22,622 nt of DNA from Virgifigura sp964551315 (GTDB lineage Bacteria; Pseudomonadota; Alphaproteobacteria; Dongiales; Dongiaceae): assembly GCA_964551315.1 (NCBI GenBank), contig CAZKCM010000068.1:1-22622 (forward strand). The letters run 5' to 3'. Position 1 is the stretch's first letter. Each line of letters opens with the position of its first letter. Made by a program: the position numbers and the translations under genes. Below, piece after piece: positions 1-6,926 of this stretch. The notes under the pieces are model-generated. The model did not search any database and was not told where the DNA came from. It saw nothing but the letters and a program-made list of their open reading frames with translations.

Positions 1-221
1 TCGCCGCTGGCCTCGTTCTCGTTCTCGGTAAAGGTCGAGGTATTGCCGTTGCCGAGGTTGCTGCCCTCTTCGACGTCAGTGTTGTTGCTGGCGGTACTGC
101 CGTTGTCGACGATGCTCTCATCGATTTGGTCAGTGTTGCTGTCCTCCGCCCAGGCGGGGCTGGACGCGGCAAGCCCGAGGGCGATCGCCGACGCCGCCGC
201 CAGAAGAGTCTTTCTGTACAT
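1..221 (-). CDS. Secreted Asn-rich protein, N-terminal part only
   Basis: The gene runs off the left edge, so only the first 73 codons are seen. The start at 221 is supported by a GGAGG Shine-Dalgarno sequence 8 nt upstream. Residues 1-25 form a classical Sec signal peptide: MYRK, a hydrophobic Ala/Leu core, and a likely cut after SSPAWA before ED. The exported part is low in aromatic residues and rich in Asn, Ser, Thr, Gly, Asp and Glu, with runs such as NGNTSTFTENENEAS. That composition suggests an extended, possibly repetitive surface or extracellular protein. I do not recognise a family. A consensus sigma-54 promoter lies upstream at 362-377, like the one ahead of the PEP-CTERM gene at 4867-5484. 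Whether this protein also carries a C-terminal sorting signal cannot be seen. Export is well supported; the function is unknown. Confidence 0.75.
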   Translation of the reverse strand, partial: MYRKTLLAAASAIALGLAASSPAWAEDSNTDQIDESIVDNGSTASNNTDVEEGSNLGNGNTSTFTENENEASG

Positions 222-361
222 CTATGATGCCTCCAATGAGATTTGGTTCGAAGCGAACCGATTCCCCGTGCGGCCCTGACGCCTCCATCGGTCGAAAGCT
301 TCGGGTCCGCAGGGCGTCCGTTTCCGCGCGAACGCAACGCACGGCCGCCCGCTTTAGAAGG

Positions 362-377
362 AGCAAGCCGCGTGCCA
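362..377 (-). promoter_or_regulatory. Sigma-54 (RpoN) promoter, -24/-12
   Basis: Read on the minus strand, TGGCACG, four bases (CGGC), then TTGCT matches the RpoN consensus TGGCACG-N4-TTGCW without a mismatch. The -24 GG is at 376-375 and the -12 GC at 364-363. Transcription would begin near 351, giving a leader of about 130 nt before the secreted protein starting at 221. An imperfect inverted repeat (TCGCA / TGCGA, 418-436) upstream might bind an activator, but this is weak. Confidence 0.72.
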
Positions 378-1280
378 GCGCGCGCCGCTGCGGCAGGCAT
401 CACGCAATGCATTGATTTCGCAGTATTATTTTGCGATCGGAGAGACCGGAACGCGTGCGGGTTCGCGGATGGAGGCCAAGCGATGTTTCACCCTTGAACC
501 GGCGGTGGCGATCGGCCGACGGTCCGCCCTTCACGCATCGCTTGGACACCGTCTTACAAGGGCTTGATAGACTTGAGGTTCCGGCGCCACGGCGTCACTT
601 GGCGCTCGACGCCGCGATCCCGCTGCGCGTGTACAGATCTGAAACACCGCGGCTGCGCGACCGGTCACCGCCCCCAAGGATTCTGCAAGTTCCACCGAAA
701 CTTGGGCAGCATCCTTCGAGGTGTAAACCAAATGATAAACGCACGCGGACATCCCGGCGTCGATGCCGAATCGCGCCGCGCGCGGGCTTCACCGGGGGCC
801 GGTCGATCCGACCACCGAGGTCCCGGCGCATCCGCATCCCGGCCGGCGCCCGAGGACCTCGTCCCAAAGGACAACGGATCGGCGCGCCGGTCCGCGCAGG
901 TCGGACTCCGGACAATGCTGCTTTTCGGCGCGAATCCTGACGCTGCACCCCGCGAGAGATCCGAAAGAATCCCGCGCCGTCCAGACAGTGGCGACATAAT
1001 CGACGATGCCCGCGGCATCGCGGATGACCAGGATCGAAATATCCATTGCCCAAACCCGTCCATCGTTGCGAACGGGACTTGCGCTGCAGGAACCGGCCAT
1101 TCGGCTTTTGGATGGCACGGCAAGTCCTTCGCGCGATCATCTTCTGTCGGCCGCCGACGACCAGACGACCCCGCGCCGCAGTCGAAGGCTTCCCCTAGAA
1201 AATCCTTATCAATTTTCGTGCCAAGAGCCGAAGTCAGCCCAAAAGGCCGATGAGGCATATGCGTCAGCAGCCGGCATGGA
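378..1280. other. Long stretch without a supported gene
   Basis: I see no open frame here with recognisable protein features, a good ribosome binding site and consistent codon use. All six frames give Arg/Pro/Ser-rich translations typical of non-coding GC-rich DNA. One minus-strand piece (about 1118-950) faintly resembles the end of a PAS domain (MDISILVIRDAAGI, then VDYVAT). It is bounded by stops in frame (789-791 and upstream), so at most it is a decayed remnant. The stretch separates two minus-strand genes, and its left end holds the sigma-54 promoter and leader of the secreted protein. Confidence 0.5.
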
Positions 1281-1320
1281 AAAAGCGGTGCGGCCTTGGA
1301 GGCACAGCCGCACCGCTTTT
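1281..1320 (-). terminator. Strong hairpin terminator
   Basis: A perfect 14-bp inverted repeat has arms AAAAGCGGTGCGGC (1281-1294) and its complement (1307-1320) around a 12-nt loop. Read on the minus strand, the stem ends in five T residues (1284-1280), as in an intrinsic terminator. On the plus strand it ends in four T, so it may work both ways. It lies about 120 bp downstream of the stop codon of the Pro/His-rich gene at 1443-1789 and most likely ends that transcript. Confidence 0.85.
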
Positions 1321-1442
1321 AGGCAGATTTCGTTTCGACCGATGGGTCCGTTATAGACTGCGCCACCTTTCCGCCCGGTATCCCCCACATTAAATCCGTG
1401 TAATCGAAACCCGTACGGCCGGAATGGAGGACGGTTCACGGG

Positions 1443-1789
1443 TCAGTCGTGGCCCTGGTGTCCATGGTCCTGATGCTCATGGCCCTGGTGCTCATGGNNN
1501 NNNNNNNNNNNNNNNNNNNNNNNNNNNNNNNNNNNNNNNNNNNNNNNNNNNNNNNNNNNNNNNNNNNNNNNNNNNNNNNNNNNNNNNNNNNNNNNNNCGG
1601 CTCCGGCGGCGTCGGAGGACGCAACGGCTCCGGCGGCGTCGGAGGACGGACCGGCTCCGGCGGCGTCGGCGGGCGGACCGGCTCCGGCGGCGTGGGCGGG
1701 CGCAGGGGGTCGCCGGGGGGTGACGAAGGGTCGGGGTCGTCCGGGCCGGGCGGCCGGCCCCCCGCATGCCTTGGCAAGGTCATTCGCAT
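1443..1789 (-). CDS. Pro-rich/His-rich repeat protein, broken by assembly gap
   Basis: The proposed start at 1789 has a GGAGAG ribosome binding site 4 nt upstream and an EcfG-type promoter just ahead. The visible N-terminal part is short and polar, followed by a nine-residue tandem repeat (PPTPPEPVR type) in four copies up to the N run. Beyond the gap, one frame gives a His-rich tail, HEHQGHEHQDHGHQGHD, ending at TGA 1445-1443. The tail is itself built from a 15-bp repeat. The two parts are out of frame across the 100-N placeholder, but the true gap length is unknown. Joining them into one gene is therefore inference. No signal peptide is evident from this start. The His tail could bind Ni, Zn or Cu. 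The opposite strand reads GSGGVGGRT but lacks start signals. No family was recognised. Confidence 0.5.
1498..1597. other. Assembly gap (100 N)
   Basis: Exactly 100 undetermined bases form a scaffold-gap placeholder of unknown true size. It is flanked on the right by four 27-bp repeats and on the left by 15-bp repeats, so the assembly probably failed because the tandem repeat continues through it. Confidence 0.98.
1598..1705. repeat. 27-bp tandem repeat, four units
   Basis: Four units start at 1598, 1625, 1652 and 1679, each beginning CGGCTCCGGCGGCGT. The units differ by a few bases and the array abuts the gap. On the minus strand each unit encodes nine residues of the type RPPTPPEPV, in frame with the proposed start at 1789. 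Near-identical in-frame 27-mers suggest recent expansion and contraction of the Pro-rich domain. Confidence 0.95.
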
Positions 1790-1810
1790 CGCACTCTCCA
1801 CAGTCCTGAG

Positions 1811-1835
1811 AACGGGAACCACGGCGCCGGGTTCC
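1811..1835 (-). promoter_or_regulatory. EcfG-type (general stress response) promoter
   Basis: On the minus strand GGAAC (1835-1831), 16 bases, then CGTT (1814-1811) matches the alphaproteobacterial EcfG consensus GGAAC-N16/17-CGTT exactly. Transcription would start near 1804, leaving a leader of about 15 nt that holds the GGAGAG ribosome binding site before ATG 1789. The element is nearly symmetric: the plus strand reads GGAAC-N15-CGTT (1815-1838), one base short of the usual spacing, so weak divergent activity toward the kinase at 2237 is conceivable. Confidence 0.75.
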
Positions 1836-2236
1836 GTTCTCGGGGCCATGGGAGGGCCGGCCGCGAACGAATGCGCCCGGCGCAGCGCCGATGCCCGGCG
1901 GGACCGGCTCTGCCTCACGGTTGCACGGAAGCGACGGACGTGTTGGAATGCCCGCGAGGGACCTGCGGTTGCCGAAAAGGAAAGACGAAGCATCGACCTT
2001 CGAGTGGATTCCTGAATTGGAGGGTTACGCCTCGCCCCTTGCGCCCTGGGGTGACGGAAACGACGAGACAGGTATCGTCCCGCGGTGATTCGCGCCGTTC
2101 CGGCGCACCACCTCATTGTCGGCCGTTCCAGCCCGAAACGGGCGAAAGGGCGGCTCAAGGGAATCGCCGTTGACACCGTCCCGAGAGGACCGGTCAGCGG
2201 GACGGAACGGCTGTCTGTCGCCACACGGAGGAGGCA
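1836..2236. other. Upstream region of the kinase gene, no gene seen
   Basis: About 400 bp between the divergent Pro/His-rich gene and the kinase. Frames in it give no recognisable protein. It contains GGAAC at 2204-2208 but no matching CGTT at 16-17 bp. I find no convincing -35/-10 pair for the kinase. A minor hairpin, GCGCC/GGCGC, is at 2092-2106. Confidence 0.45.
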
Positions 2237-3715
2237 TTGAGAGAGACTGCCACCGAAGCCACTCCGTCATCGCTCTGCGAACTCATACGCATCCTCCAGA
2301 CGCTGGAGCACGCCCCCGTGGCGATCGCCGTGGTGGCCCGGCCGGGGCACCGGTTCGTCTTCGCGAATGCCGAATACCGCGAGGCCTTCGGCGAAGGCGG
2401 AAAACCGGTCGTCGGCCGGACGGTGCGCGAGGTGTTCCCCGAAATCGCAGACGAGGCAGAAGCGCGCATCGAACGGGTCTACGCGACGGGCGAGAGGGTG
2501 TTCTTCCGTCAACACGAGACGCCGCTTGCCGCCGGCGCGACATATTGGGACTTCGAGAACGCCCCGTACCGGGGCGAGAGCGGTGACATCGAGGCGGTCG
2601 TCATCACGGCGCGGAACGTAACCGACCACGTCCGTGCGACGCAGCGGGCGGCCACGCTGGCGGCTGAGGCGATGCGGCACGCCGCGGCGGCCTGGGAAAG
2701 CGAGCAGCGATTCCGCATCATGGCCGAGGCGGTGCCCGCGATCCTGTTCACGATCACCCCCGATGGGCGGTGCGACTTCATCAATCGACGCTTCACCGAA
2801 TGCACGGGCATGGAACCGGCGGAGGCCCTGGGCCCCGGCTGGACGGTCGCGCTCCATCCGGCGGATGCGGAGCAGAATGCGGAGCGATGGCGGCTCGCGG
2901 TGGCCCGGGGCGAACCGTTCGAGAACGAGTGCCGCTTGCGCCGCGCCGACGGATCCTATTGCTGGTTCATGGTGCGGTCGCTGCCGATTCGCCGCGAGGA
3001 CGGCACGATCATCAAGTGGGTCGGGTCCTGCACGGACATCGACGAGCTGAAACGCCTCAACGAGGCGCTGCAGAAGACGGCCAAGCAGAAGGACGTTCTG
3101 CTGCGCGAGGTCAATCACCGGATCAAGAACAACCTGCAGCTGATCGCGAGCCTGCTGTCGCTGCAGAGCCGGACGGTGCCGGAACCGGCACGGCAACGGT
3201 TCGCGGAAGCGATCGAGCGCATCCATGCGGTCGCACAGGTCTATCAGCGCCTCTACCAGGCGGCCGAGGCCAACGAACGGGTGGAGTTCGGCCCCTACCT
3301 CCGGGAGTTCTGCGCGAGCCTTGCGGACACGCTTTCCTCGAGCGAACGGACCGTGCGGCTGTCGGTCGACGCGGCGGAGGTGGAGTTGCCGACGAACCAG
3401 GTGATCCCCCTGGGCCTGATCATCAACGAGCTCGTCACCAACGCCTTCAAATACGCCTATGCCGACGGCACCGGAGGAACCGTATGCGTGCAGAGCCGGT
3501 GCGAGCCCGAAGGCTGGTTGCGGATCACGGTCATCGACGACGGTATCGGTCTGCCCGCCGGCTTCCGGCCTGAGACGAGCGCCACCGTCGGCATGAAGGT
3601 CGTTCGGGCCCTCACTAAGCAGCTTCGGGGCCGATTCGAGCTCGTCCCGACCGAGCGCGGCGCAACCTTTCAGGTGCGCGTGCCGATCAGGCGTGGTGGA
3701 CCTTCAAGTGCCTAG
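2237..3715 (+). CDS. PAS-PAS sensor histidine kinase, HisKA_2 family
   Basis: This 492-residue protein has no signal peptide or membrane segment and is predicted to be a cytosolic sensor kinase. PAS domain 1 covers about residues 22-135. PAS domain 2 covers about 155-275 and ends in the usual WVGSCTDIDELK linker. The HisKA_2 dimerisation box is at 287-315 (LLREVNHRIKNNLQLIASLL), with His294 as the likely phosphorylated residue. The HATPase_c domain carries the N box near IINELVTNAFKYA (395-407) and the G1 box DDGIGLP (434-440). HisKA_2 and HWE kinases commonly feed single-domain regulators or the PhyR/EcfG stress pathway. No partner regulator is next to it. The start is TTG at 2237, with GGAGGAGG just upstream; no ATG fits. 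The 3' end overlaps the convergent MarR-GNAT gene by 12 bp. The signal sensed is unknown. Confidence 0.93.
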   Translation: MRETATEATPSSLCELIRILQTLEHAPVAIAVVARPGHRFVFANAEYREAFGEGGKPVVGRTVREVFPEIADEAEARIERVYATGERVFFRQHETPLAAGATYWDFENAPYRGESGDIEAVVITARNVTDHVRATQRAATLAAEAMRHAAAAWESEQRFRIMAEAVPAILFTITPDGRCDFINRRFTECTGMEPAEALGPGWTVALHPADAEQNAERWRLAVARGEPFENECRLRRADGSYCWFMVRSLPIRREDGTIIKWVGSCTDIDELKRLNEALQKTAKQKDVLLREVNHRIKNNLQLIASLLSLQSRTVPEPARQRFAEAIERIHAVAQVYQRLYQAAEANERVEFGPYLREFCASLADTLSSSERTVRLSVDAAEVELPTNQVIPLGLIINELVTNAFKYAYADGTGGTVCVQSRCEPEGWLRITVIDDGIGLPAGFRPETSATVGMKVVRALTKQLRGRFELVPTERGATFQVRVPIRRGGPSSA

Positions 3716-4717
3716 CGGGGCCCCTCCGGTCCGCGCCGGCCTTCCGGCGGACTTGACGCCGCCCGTGGCAGACGGCCGGTGCGGTGGCCGGAGCGTCAAC
3801 TCCCAGGTCTGACCGACCAAGTCATGGCCGAAGCTATGGTGCGGCTCCTCCCGGACCAGACGGAAACCGGCCGCCTGGTAGATGCGACGGGCAGCGTGCA
3901 GCACGCTGTTGGTCCACAGCGTGATCTTCCGATAACCGGTTTCCTCGGCGAAGCGGATGCATTCCTCGACAAGGCGGCTCCCGATGCCAAGCCCCCGCGC
4001 CCTCGGCTCGACCAGCAGGAGACGCAGCTTTGCCACCGTTTCCGAGTGCCTGACGAGGAACACGGAGCCGACGATCTCTCCGTCCCGCTCGGCGATCCAG
4101 CAGCGCTCCCGTTTCGGATCGTAGTTCCGAATGAAGCCTGCTACGATCTCCGCAACCAAGGCCTCGAACCGTTCGTCCCAGCCATATTCCTGGGCATAGA
4201 GCACCCCGTGGCGGTGGACGACCCATCCCATGTCGCCGGGCCGATGGGGCCGAAGGAGATAAGGGACCTTCGGCTCCGGTCGCGCGCCGAGCAGCTCTTC
4301 GATGGCGTGCATCGCCTCGACCAGGCGATCCTGCTCACACGCCGGCAGGCCGCTCAGCATCGCGGCAACCTCTTCGTTCGAGCGTGCGTTGAGTTCGCCG
4401 AAAGCTTCTCGCCCCTGCTCCGTCAGCGAGAGGAGGACTTGCCGGCCATCCGCTTCAGACGCCGTCTTTTCGACGAGGCCGCGCCGTTCGAAGCCGCGCA
4501 GGATGCGGCTGAGATAACCGGCATCGAGCCCGAGTGCCTTGCCGATCTCCGTCGCCGTGGGCCGCTCGCGATGGGCGAGCTCATAGAGGATGCGCGCCTC
4601 CGTCAGCGAGAACGGACTCCGCAACAGGCCGTTCTGCAGCACGCCGATCTGGCGCGTATAGAATCGGTTGAAGCGCCGGACGGCATCGATGCGCCGACCG
4701 AGGTCTGTTTCGGCCAT
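3704..4717 (-). CDS. MarR-type regulator fused to GNAT acetyltransferase
   Basis: The 337-residue protein joins two domains. Residues about 15-145 form a MarR winged helix-turn-helix: recognition region TATEIGKALGLDAGYLSRILRGFERRGLV, then the wing KTASEADGRQVLLSLT. Residues about 152-310 are a GNAT acetyltransferase. Its acetyl-CoA loop is RARGLGIGSRLVEE (239-252), followed by the typical NSVLHAARRIYQAAGFRLV end (270-288). This fusion is a known architecture, in which the acetyl target is usually a small molecule or amino group. The start at 4717 is preferred over an ATG at 4762 because AGGA lies 8 nt upstream and because the operator-like palindromes at 4750-4783 would otherwise be coding. 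Autoregulation through those palindromes is likely. The C-terminal 25 residues are Pro/Gly-rich and probably disordered. Confidence 0.92.
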   Translation of the reverse strand: MAETDLGRRIDAVRRFNRFYTRQIGVLQNGLLRSPFSLTEARILYELAHRERPTATEIGKALGLDAGYLSRILRGFERRGLVEKTASEADGRQVLLSLTEQGREAFGELNARSNEEVAAMLSGLPACEQDRLVEAMHAIEELLGARPEPKVPYLLRPHRPGDMGWVVHRHGVLYAQEYGWDERFEALVAEIVAGFIRNYDPKRERCWIAERDGEIVGSVFLVRHSETVAKLRLLLVEPRARGLGIGSRLVEECIRFAEETGYRKITLWTNSVLHAARRIYQAAGFRLVREEPHHSFGHDLVGQTWELTLRPPHRPSATGGVKSAGRPARTGGAPLGT

Positions 4718-4749
4718 AGCCCGTTTCCTTCGGACAGAACCGCGCAATA

Positions 4750-4783
4750 TTGACAATGTCAACTATCAAATTGACTTTGTCAA
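4750..4783. promoter_or_regulatory. Paired palindromic operators upstream of MarR-GNAT
   Basis: Two copies of TTGAC-N3-GTCAA lie at 4750-4762 (perfect TTGACA/TGTCAA around one base) and 4771-4783. Their starts are 21 bp apart, two turns of B-DNA, so two dimers could bind on the same face. They sit 33-66 bp upstream of the MarR-GNAT start, and TTGACA inside them can serve as a -35 box on the minus strand. Binding by the adjacent MarR protein is inferred from location and symmetry. Confidence 0.75.
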
Positions 4784-4866
4784 CTTTATGCGTGGTTTGG
4801 CTTACTGCACGAGCCCCGAAGTCGGACTCCGCCGCCGCTCTGCCCCGCTCTCGCCGGCGGGTTCTT

Positions 4867-5484
4867 TCAGCGAGATCGTTGCCGGGTTCGTACCAGCCCG
4901 AGCGCCGCGAGACCGACGACCAGCAGCGAGAGCGGAGCCGGCCCGGGCACCGAATACGGTGTCGCGGACACGCGTTGCCAGAAGCCCTCGATCGGGCAAT
5001 AGGACGGACCGAACGAGCAGGTATTGGCGAGATCGTCGTAGCCCCACCATCCCGTCCAGCCATCTTCGACCGTCTCGCGGGCGATGTTGAACGCGTTGTC
5101 GCCCTGGAAGAAGTCGGCGAACACGTGCCCGAGCCAGCCGCCGGCCCCATCGGGCCGCAGATCGTATTCGAGGATGACGGGCCAGAGATCCTCCGGCGCG
5201 CGCGGATCGCAATAGCCCCGGTCGGGCAGCGGTTCGAGCTCTCCGCGGGGGCCAAAGCAAGCTCCACCAGGTCCCCCGAACCTCCCTCCCTCCGGGGGCA
5301 GCTCGAGGATCAGCATGGTCGGCCCGAGACCGAGGGCCGGCGGAAGCAATCCCAGGTCCCTATCCTCCGGCATGTCGGGCGACGGTGCGATGTCCGTAAC
5401 GTGGAACTGCCAGATGACGCCGGCCGGCGCGACGCCCGTCGATAGCAAGAGAGCAAGAAGAACGGTTGTCAGAATTTTGAACAT
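4867..5484 (-). CDS. PEP-CTERM sorting-domain protein
   Basis: The 205-residue exported protein has a signal peptide (MFK plus a Leu-rich core, likely cut near APAG at residue 22). At the C-terminus (179-205) it has the three-part exosortase sorting signal: VPGPAPL, a hydrophobic helix (SLLVVGLAALGLV), then the basic tail RTRQRSR. The usual VPEP is VPGP here, a variant seen in this family. The middle is Gly/Pro/Trp-rich with four Cys (76, 92, 156, 163) and no recognised enzyme motif. By analogy the protein is processed by exosortase/archaeosortase-type peptidase and retained in or released to the exopolysaccharide matrix. The start at 5484 (not 5502) is chosen from GAGAGG six nt upstream. A consensus sigma-54 promoter precedes it. 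No exosortase gene lies in the window. Confidence 0.85.
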   Translation of the reverse strand: MFKILTTVLLALLLSTGVAPAGVIWQFHVTDIAPSPDMPEDRDLGLLPPALGLGPTMLILELPPEGGRFGGPGGACFGPRGELEPLPDRGYCDPRAPEDLWPVILEYDLRPDGAGGWLGHVFADFFQGDNAFNIARETVEDGWTGWWGYDDLANTCSFGPSYCPIEGFWQRVSATPYSVPGPAPLSLLVVGLAALGLVRTRQRSR

Positions 5485-5518
5485 TCGACACCTCTCGGGC
5501 ACGCCCCGTTAAGGTTAC

Positions 5519-5534
5519 TGCAACCTGCGTGCCA
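5519..5534 (-). promoter_or_regulatory. Sigma-54 (RpoN) promoter of the PEP-CTERM gene
   Basis: On the minus strand TGGCACG, CAGG, TTGCA is a full match to TGGCACG-N4-TTGCW. The -24 GG is at 5533-5532 and the -12 GC at 5521-5520. The start of transcription would fall near 5508, about 24 nt before ATG 5484, leaving room for the GAGAGG site. PEP-CTERM genes in several proteobacteria are known to depend on RpoN with the PrsK/PrsR two-component system, which fits this arrangement. Confidence 0.85.
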
Positions 5535-5550
5535 GGACCATAGTCCTGGC
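5531..5550. repeat. Inverted repeat overlapping the -24 element
   Basis: GCCAGGAC (5531-5538), CATA, GTCCTGGC (5543-5550) is a perfect 8-bp inverted repeat with a 4-base centre. One arm includes the -24 GG of the sigma-54 promoter. It could be a regulator site that competes with RpoN, or coincidence. Confidence 0.6.
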
Positions 5551-5588
5551 TTAAGACCGGCGTTTGACCGGCGGCATCGCTCGCCGTC

Positions 5589-5616
5589 TCAACCCGCGTG
5601 TCAAGCGGGGTTGACA
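5589..5616. promoter_or_regulatory. Candidate enhancer (activator site) for sigma-54 promoter
   Basis: Nested inverted repeats TCAACCC/GGGTTGA (5589-5595, 5608-5614) and TGTCAA/TTGACA (5599-5604, 5611-5616) lie roughly 55-85 bp upstream of the -24 element. That is the usual distance for a bacterial enhancer-binding protein such as PrsR. The assignment rests on symmetry and position only. Two direct GCCGGTC copies (minus strand) lie between it and the promoter. Confidence 0.4.
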
Positions 5617-5714
5617 ACGAGGCACACCCGATGCGGCCGGACGACGGGTTGACCGGAAACGATCGCGCGGTGTTCTGGAAGTGGAAAGCGCTCCGCCCTC
5701 CGTGGCGGCACGCC

Positions 5715-6881
5715 TCAATATTGGTCCGCCACCGAATCCAAATCGAAGAGCGCCCGAACGCGATCGACCGCCCGTTGCGTATCCTCGACCGGAGGCGGCC
5801 GATGGTCCGCGGGAAAGGACTGGCCGAGCCATGCCGCGCGTCCGGAAGAAATCAGGAGTCGATGCACGAGCCGAACGTCGCGCGTCAGCCGGCGGGGCGG
5901 AATCCGGAGCAACTGCCGGTACAGGAGCGCCTTGACGCGATCGACATCGCACCGTATCGCGCCTCGGACTGCGGATCGTTCGGCCAACACGGCGCGCGAC
6001 GATCGCGCGACCTCTTCCTCGCCCGGGCCAGGGTCGAACATGTAGACCGGCTTGCCGGTTGCGCAGGCCTCGGCCAGCATCGTCGCGCTGTCGCAGGTCA
6101 CGATGAAAGAGTCGGCCAGGGCCAGATAGCCGTAATAGGGGTTCTCCGAAGCGTCCGGCCTCCAGCGGAACAGATGGGCCGGAACGTCGATGGCGGCTTG
6201 CAGGGCCTCGATCGCAGCAGGCGCGGTCCGGCGGCTCGTCGTCACCAGGACGGACCCTCCCCGTCGCCCGGCCATGGCGCTCACCTCGCGGCCCAGGCGC
6301 CACGCTGCCTCCGGCCCCAGGGCATAGGGGCCGCCATAGCCACCGACGAGAACGGCGACATAGGGCCGCGGCAGATGGGCGAGACGGGGAGACCAGACCG
6401 TCGCCGCCTCGGCAAGCCTCGCCTCCGTGACTCGGGTCAGGCTCAACTCGTTCTGAAGGACGTTGGGGCGCTCCGGCAGGCGATACTCCGGCACCGTGAC
6501 GACGAGGTCGAAGTTGCGAAGCCGCGCCCAGGGGCGGCCGATATGGACGTACCTGACGCGCTTCCCGGCCTGCCTCTGGACCCACCGGCAGACCGGCTCG
6601 TTGCGCATCGCCGCGGAGATGATCAGATCGGGCCAAGGAGGAACCAGCGGGCTGGAGCGGCGCCGGTCTATCCCGAGAAGGCTCGTCCATCGCAGCGCAT
6701 CGCCGAGGCTGCCCAGCTTTCTGTAGGCAAGCCGCTTGACTTCGAAGGGCCAGCCGAGCGCCTCGGCGAGCGCGAGGATCTGGGCGTTCTCGCCCTCTCG
6801 ATAGCATAGCACCGCCCAGACCTTCGGCGGGTCGGCGCGGCGCTCGGCCCGACCCTCCGACCGTTTCATCGGAACGGACAT
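5715..6881 (-). CDS. ELM1/GtrOC1-family putative glycosyltransferase (copy A)
   Basis: The 388-residue protein belongs to the ELM1 (DUF1022, formerly mitochondrial fission ELM1) family, whose bacterial members include the GtrOC1 outer-core glycosyltransferase. Visible family marks are ENAQ in the N-terminal loop (31-34), PPWPDLIISA (81-90), IGRPWARLRNFDLVV (114-128), a VGG turn (179-181), TTSRRT (214-219), YLALADSFIVTCDSATMLAEA (252-272) and GKPVY (276-280). The pattern is GT-B-like, with the last two motifs in the probable nucleotide-sugar site. It is divergently transcribed from copy B and closely similar to it over most of the length. The start at 6881 follows GAGGAG. An upstream ATG at 7037 would overlap the intergenic hairpin and adds a non-conserved extension. 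The sugar and acceptor are unknown. Confidence 0.85.
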   Translation of the reverse strand: MSVPMKRSEGRAERRADPPKVWAVLCYREGENAQILALAEALGWPFEVKRLAYRKLGSLGDALRWTSLLGIDRRRSSPLVPPWPDLIISAAMRNEPVCRWVQRQAGKRVRYVHIGRPWARLRNFDLVVTVPEYRLPERPNVLQNELSLTRVTEARLAEAATVWSPRLAHLPRPYVAVLVGGYGGPYALGPEAAWRLGREVSAMAGRRGGSVLVTTSRRTAPAAIEALQAAIDVPAHLFRWRPDASENPYYGYLALADSFIVTCDSATMLAEACATGKPVYMFDPGPGEEEVARSSRAVLAERSAVRGAIRCDVDRVKALLYRQLLRIPPRRLTRDVRLVHRLLISSGRAAWLGQSFPADHRPPPVEDTQRAVDRVRALFDLDSVADQY

Positions 6882-6926
6882 GGTCTCCTCATCCCACCGT
6901 GAAGCATCGGCGGGGCCGAAAGCGTT

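Noticed and set aside
1208..1223. Third sigma-54-like site (TGGCACG-N4-TTGAT, minus strand)
   Set aside because: The invariant -12 GC is GA, and no credible gene follows it.
1598..1705. CRISPR-like array
   Set aside because: Units are contiguous with no spacers, coding and in frame; this is a tandem protein repeat.
1449..2015. Gly-rich GSGGVGGRT repeat frame on the plus strand
   Set aside because: It crosses the gap, has no ribosome site, and runs against the EcfG promoter and terminator, which support the minus strand.
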